Origin: UBA5420 sp964485345
Lineage (GTDB): Bacteria; Bacillota; Limnochordia; Darwinibacteriales; Darwinibacteriaceae
Direction: 5' to 3'
DNA: 33,826 bases
NCBI GenBank assembly: GCA_964485345.1
Contig: CAZAJB010000020.1
Span: forward strand, 1 to 33,826
Within the stretch, counting starts at the first letter, position 1; each line of letters starts with the position of its first letter. The notes below the pieces were generated by a model. The model made no database searches. It saw only the letters and a list, made by a program, of their open reading frames with translations, and was not told the origin of the DNA. The translations under genes were made by a program, and so were the position numbers. Below, piece after piece: positions 31,593 to 33,826 of this stretch.

Positions 31593-32270
31593 TTATTCCA
31601 CGACTCCCAGAATCACTATGCCATCTTGGTACGCCGCATCCCTAGCCACATCACCAAGGCGGAGTTCTAAGATATCTCTCCTGGCCATTTCAAAAACTTC
31701 CTCATAGGCAATGGGCACCCCATTGGCATAGACGCCCTGCAACGCGGCAAAAACGGGATCTCTGGTGTCGTTGTACAGTTTGACCGAAAACGCAAAGTCT
31801 TCGATGGAGGCAGAATCCCAGACTTCCTCCGAGAATGCACTAAACAGTTTGTCGAGTTTATCACTGTTCATACCAAGTCCAAAGCCTGCACTGCCGTCCT
31901 CCATATCCACAATGATAATCCCTAGAGCCTCATCATCGACCCACAGCGTTTCATAATCCTCAAGCATCAAAATGGGGATCTTCACGTCAACTAGGACATA
32001 GGTAGAATAGTCCTGGTCCGTGGTCCTAACGTTCTTGACATCCCTAAAGCTACGCTCCAGGAGCTCAATCAACTGAGCATTGTACTCTTCACCAGGGGAT
32101 TCTACCCCAATGGTAGAGGAGGTGAATATAGGCTCTTTCAGACCTTCCAGACCTTCCACAATTTCCACGATATCCTGCACATACAGGTCTGTGGTCACGG
32201 ACCCACCACATCCCGTCAAGAACAAAGCTACAAGGAGCAAAGCAACTGCACTCAGTCTCTTGGATAGCAT
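31593..32270 (-). CDS. Lipoprotein of unknown function
   Basis: The 225-residue protein has a type II signal peptide: MLSKR, a hydrophobic stretch, and the lipobox LTGC with Cys21 as the predicted lipidated residue. The mature part begins GGSVTTDLYVQDIVEI and is acidic, with alternating predicted strands and helices; I do not recognise a family with certainty. It should be anchored to the outer face of the membrane. The ribosome site GAGGGGG lies 7 bases before the ATG, but is also the 3' arm of a strong hairpin (see the regulatory entry at 32278-32318). The gene is a single-gene transcript with its own terminator. Confidence 0.82.
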   Translation of the reverse strand: MLSKRLSAVALLLVALFLTGCGGSVTTDLYVQDIVEIVEGLEGLKEPIFTSSTIGVESPGEEYNAQLIELLERSFRDVKNVRTTDQDYSTYVLVDVKIPILMLEDYETLWVDDEALGIIIVDMEDGSAGFGLGMNSDKLDKLFSAFSEEVWDSASIEDFAFSVKLYNDTRDPVFAALQGVYANGVPIAYEEVFEMARRDILELRLGDVARDAAYQDGIVILGVVE

Positions 32271-32277
32271 AGCAAAA

Positions 32278-32318
32278 CCCCCTCGTCAGATTATTACCTA
32301 CGATATTCTGCGAGGGGG
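32278..32318 (-). promoter_or_regulatory. Hairpin that masks the ribosome binding site of the lipoprotein gene
   Basis: Reverse strand: CCCCCTCG-CAGA (32318-32307) pairs with TCTG-A-CGAGGGGG (32290-32278), twelve pairs with one bulged A and a 16-base loop. The 3' arm is the Shine-Dalgarno sequence itself, 7 bases before the ATG. It is followed by TTTTGC, so it could also act as a weak attenuator. Confidence 0.68.
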
Positions 32319-32460
32319 TCCAAATTCCTTCTTTTGGCAAAATAATGTTTTCACCCAAGCTATTTGACCGAGCATTTATCTAAATCCATGACCACTTAAA
32401 GGAAGTAAAAGCATTACATAGAATACTCCTCCAACCAATAATTGAACGGAGGAAAAGGAA

Positions 32461-32514
32461 GAAGCCTTCCCCCGGTGGTCAAAGAGCGGTAACTCTACAC
32501 CGAGACAAGGCTTC
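32461..32514 (+). repeat. Long hairpin just upstream of the DUF6431 gene
   Basis: GAAGCCTT (32461-32468) pairs with AAGGCTTC (32507-32514); inside are CGGTG/CACCG (32473-32477 with 32498-32502) and AGAG/CTCT, separated by a 4-by-4 internal loop. It may block read-in transcription or translation from outside the element, or be an end structure. Confidence 0.55.
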
Positions 32515-32530
32515 TATCCCAATCAACACC

Positions 32531-33121
32531 ATGATCATAGCATTTTTGGGAGAGTCTATCAAGGATTATCGCGAGAGTTTTTTGTTTTTGTTAGGACGCT
32601 TGGAGCTTCATTGTCCTTACTGCTCATCATCAACTCATTGGCATTGCTGGTACAAGCGTTTTATTAAGGGAGAAGAGCTCCCCATAGCGATTCTTAGGGT
32701 TAAATGTTGTGGCTGCCGCAAGACACATGCCGTACTACCCGACTTCCTCTCGCCCTACAAACATTACCCGCAGGGAGTCCAAGAAAGCGTACTTGAACAG
32801 GTCCTAGAGGAAGGAGTTGCTGTAGAGCATGTAGCGATTACCGCAACTGGAGAGGAGCCCTCCGCTTCATGGCCTTCCATCGACACGATGCGACTTTGGG
32901 TTCGCAGGCATCGCAAACGTGAACGGCTATACATCGGAGCTGTAGCCGGTTTTCTAGAACGCCACGGAGTCCCCGTCGGTGTTTGGAAGCAAGGCTTCGA
33001 CTGTTTCTGGGTTTTGATACACTTAGCCGAGCGGTTAGTGCAGCAAGCAATCCGTGGTAGTTGCCTGCTTGGAAAAATGAATATGCTCTTGACCATTTCT
33101 CAGCCTCGGCTGTGGATTTAA
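32531..33121 (+). CDS. DUF6431 zinc-ribbon protein of the insertion sequence
   Basis: The 196-residue protein has an N-terminal zinc ribbon: HCPYC near residues 27-31 and VKCCGC near 58-62, followed by KTHAVLPDFLSPYKHYPQGV, as in DUF6431 proteins and in the N-terminal finger of ISL3-type transposases. A helical region with a likely HTH (about 75-115) and a basic stretch RRHRKRER near 120-130 follow. It lacks a DDE core, so it is probably an accessory DNA-binding protein of the transposase gene next to it. There is no visible ribosome site before the ATG; the hairpin lies directly upstream. Other starts give worse agreement with relatives. Confidence 0.78.
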   Translation: MIIAFLGESIKDYRESFLFLLGRLELHCPYCSSSTHWHCWYKRFIKGEELPIAILRVKCCGCRKTHAVLPDFLSPYKHYPQGVQESVLEQVLEEGVAVEHVAITATGEEPSASWPSIDTMRLWVRRHRKRERLYIGAVAGFLERHGVPVGVWKQGFDCFWVLIHLAERLVQQAIRGSCLLGKMNMLLTISQPRLWI

Positions 33122-33199
33122 ATCCCACTTACCTTTACCTCGTGGTCACTGCCAACTCCCTGTAAGCTGTAATTACTAGATGAAGGGAGTGTCGTACAG

Positions 33200-33826
33200 A
33201 TGAAAAACGACCAAATTGACCCAAGGGATGTTGCTTTACTCCGTTTTGAGATGATTGCACCACTTTTGGAGCCAGATCTTGAACCAGCGGAGAAAGCATT
33301 ACGCCGGGAGGCTATTTTAGCGTCCCAAGAAGCCAAAGGTGAGCCCATTTCGGCCCGAACCCTGCGGCGATATCTGCAAAACTACCGGGAGCAAGGTTTT
33401 GATGGTTTGTATCCCCGCACCCGCTCTGACCAAGGGAAACCCAGGGTTTTGCAGGAAGGATTGTTAAAGGCTGCGGTGGTTTTAAAACAAGAGTTGCCCC
33501 GGCGCAGCGTTCGCCAAATCATTGAGATTCTAGAGGGCGAGGGTAAAGTTAATGTCGGTGTCCTCCGACCTTCCACAGTCTCTCGCCATTTCAAAAAGAT
33601 GGGACTCATGGACTTGGAGAAACATGTCAAGGCCAAGGCTGGCTACCGCCGTTTCCAAAAGGAACGACCCAATCAGATGTGGCAGTCCGATCTTAAAGAC
33701 GGAGTTTATTTACCAGACCCTAAGAACCCCGATAAGTTCTTGAAAACATATCTACTGGTTTTTATTGACGATCACTCTAGACTTGTTACCCATGCAGAGT
33801 TTTACTTTAGCGAGAAGCTCCCCATA
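33200..33826 (+). CDS. DDE transposase (IS481/rve-like), N-terminal part (runs off the window)
   Basis: The 209 visible residues show an N-terminal HTH region (about 10-75, with ISARTLRRYLQNYREQGFDGLYP), a second HTH (about 100-135, RRSVRQIIEILEGEG then RPSTVSRHFKKMG), and the start of the rve integrase core: WQSDLKDG with Asp164 as the first catalytic acid and VFIDDHSR with Asp190 as the second. The final Glu lies beyond the window. The order HTH-HTH-DDE is that of IS481/Mu-like transposases. It has AAGGGAG about 11 bases before the ATG. The frame is open to the window end, so this copy is not obviously broken. Confidence 0.88.
   Translation, partial: MKNDQIDPRDVALLRFEMIAPLLEPDLEPAEKALRREAILASQEAKGEPISARTLRRYLQNYREQGFDGLYPRTRSDQGKPRVLQEGLLKAAVVLKQELPRRSVRQIIEILEGEGKVNVGVLRPSTVSRHFKKMGLMDLEKHVKAKAGYRRFQKERPNQMWQSDLKDGVYLPDPKNPDKFLKTYLLVFIDDHSRLVTHAEFYFSEKLPI

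Larger units (their letters stand above)
32461..33826 (+). mobile_element. Insertion sequence with DUF6431 gene and DDE transposase, cut by the window end
   Basis: The unit contains a hairpin leader, a DUF6431 zinc-ribbon gene and a rve/IS481-like DDE transposase, all rightward. The right end lies outside the window and no terminal inverted repeat could be confirmed; the left end is placed at the hairpin as a working boundary. Confidence 0.7.

Overview
The window looks like chromosomal DNA from a spore-forming member of the Bacillota (Firmicutes), most likely a clostridial or related anaerobic lineage. The signs are a CotF-type spore coat protein, three tRNA-sensing T-box leaders in 3 kb, strong AGGAGG-type ribosome binding sites, many GTG starts, consensus SigA promoters, and a selenium-handling operon whose SelD itself carries selenocysteine. 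I cannot name the species.

Layout. (1) 1-7.2 kb, amino-acid block. trpB-trpA runs leftward behind a Trp T-box. Next comes a tyrosine phenol-lyase/tryptophanase-family gene behind its own T-box, whose specifier reads best as UAC (Tyr). A CotF-like coat gene and leuS behind a Leu T-box run rightward. In all three T-boxes the variable antiterminator base fits the discriminator base of the expected tRNA. (2) 7.2-15.6 kb, a long leftward gene train: MATE transporter, gamma-glutamyltransferase, cysteine desulfurase, DUF3343 protein, SelD, YedF, a xylose-isomerase-like TIM barrel, an AAC(3)-family acetyltransferase and an HD phosphohydrolase. The middle four are joined by overlaps of a few bases and form a selenium mobilisation module: the desulfurase releases Se or S, DUF3343 and YedF are likely carriers, and SelD makes selenophosphate. 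selD is readable only if an in-frame TGA is decoded as Sec, and a SECIS-like hairpin follows that TGA. (3) 15.7-18.2 kb, a rightward tandem array of Uma2 (DUF820, PD-(D/E)XK fold) proteins, two of them fused to an excisionase/MerR-type helix-turn-helix, plus one free helix-turn-helix. Three TTTAGTT repeats with exact 10-bp period precede the array.

(4) 18.2-32.3 kb, an accessory region of mostly leftward, singly acquired genes: a fused MntA-HepT toxin-antitoxin protein, an aminoglycoside-phosphotransferase-like kinase, an AraC/GyrI regulator, a nucleotidyltransferase, an M23 endopeptidase, a flavodoxin, five GNAT genes (one with two GNAT domains), an HEGGH membrane metalloprotease-like protein, a SAM methyltransferase, an alpha/beta hydrolase and a lipoprotein. 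Between them lie gene remnants: a frameshifted nucleotidyltransferase, a frameshifted and truncated CPBP protease, a piece of a second methyltransferase copy and a piece of a DUF4097-like protein. This points to repeated gain, duplication and decay. (5) 32.4 kb to the end, an insertion sequence cut by the window edge, with a DUF6431 zinc-ribbon gene and a DDE transposase.

The best leads for new biology are the T-box-controlled lyase (a nominally degradative enzyme under a starvation-induced switch), the HTH-Uma2 array with its phased repeats, and the single-chain MntA-HepT protein. All gene assignments rest on reading translations and motifs by eye; no database search was run.
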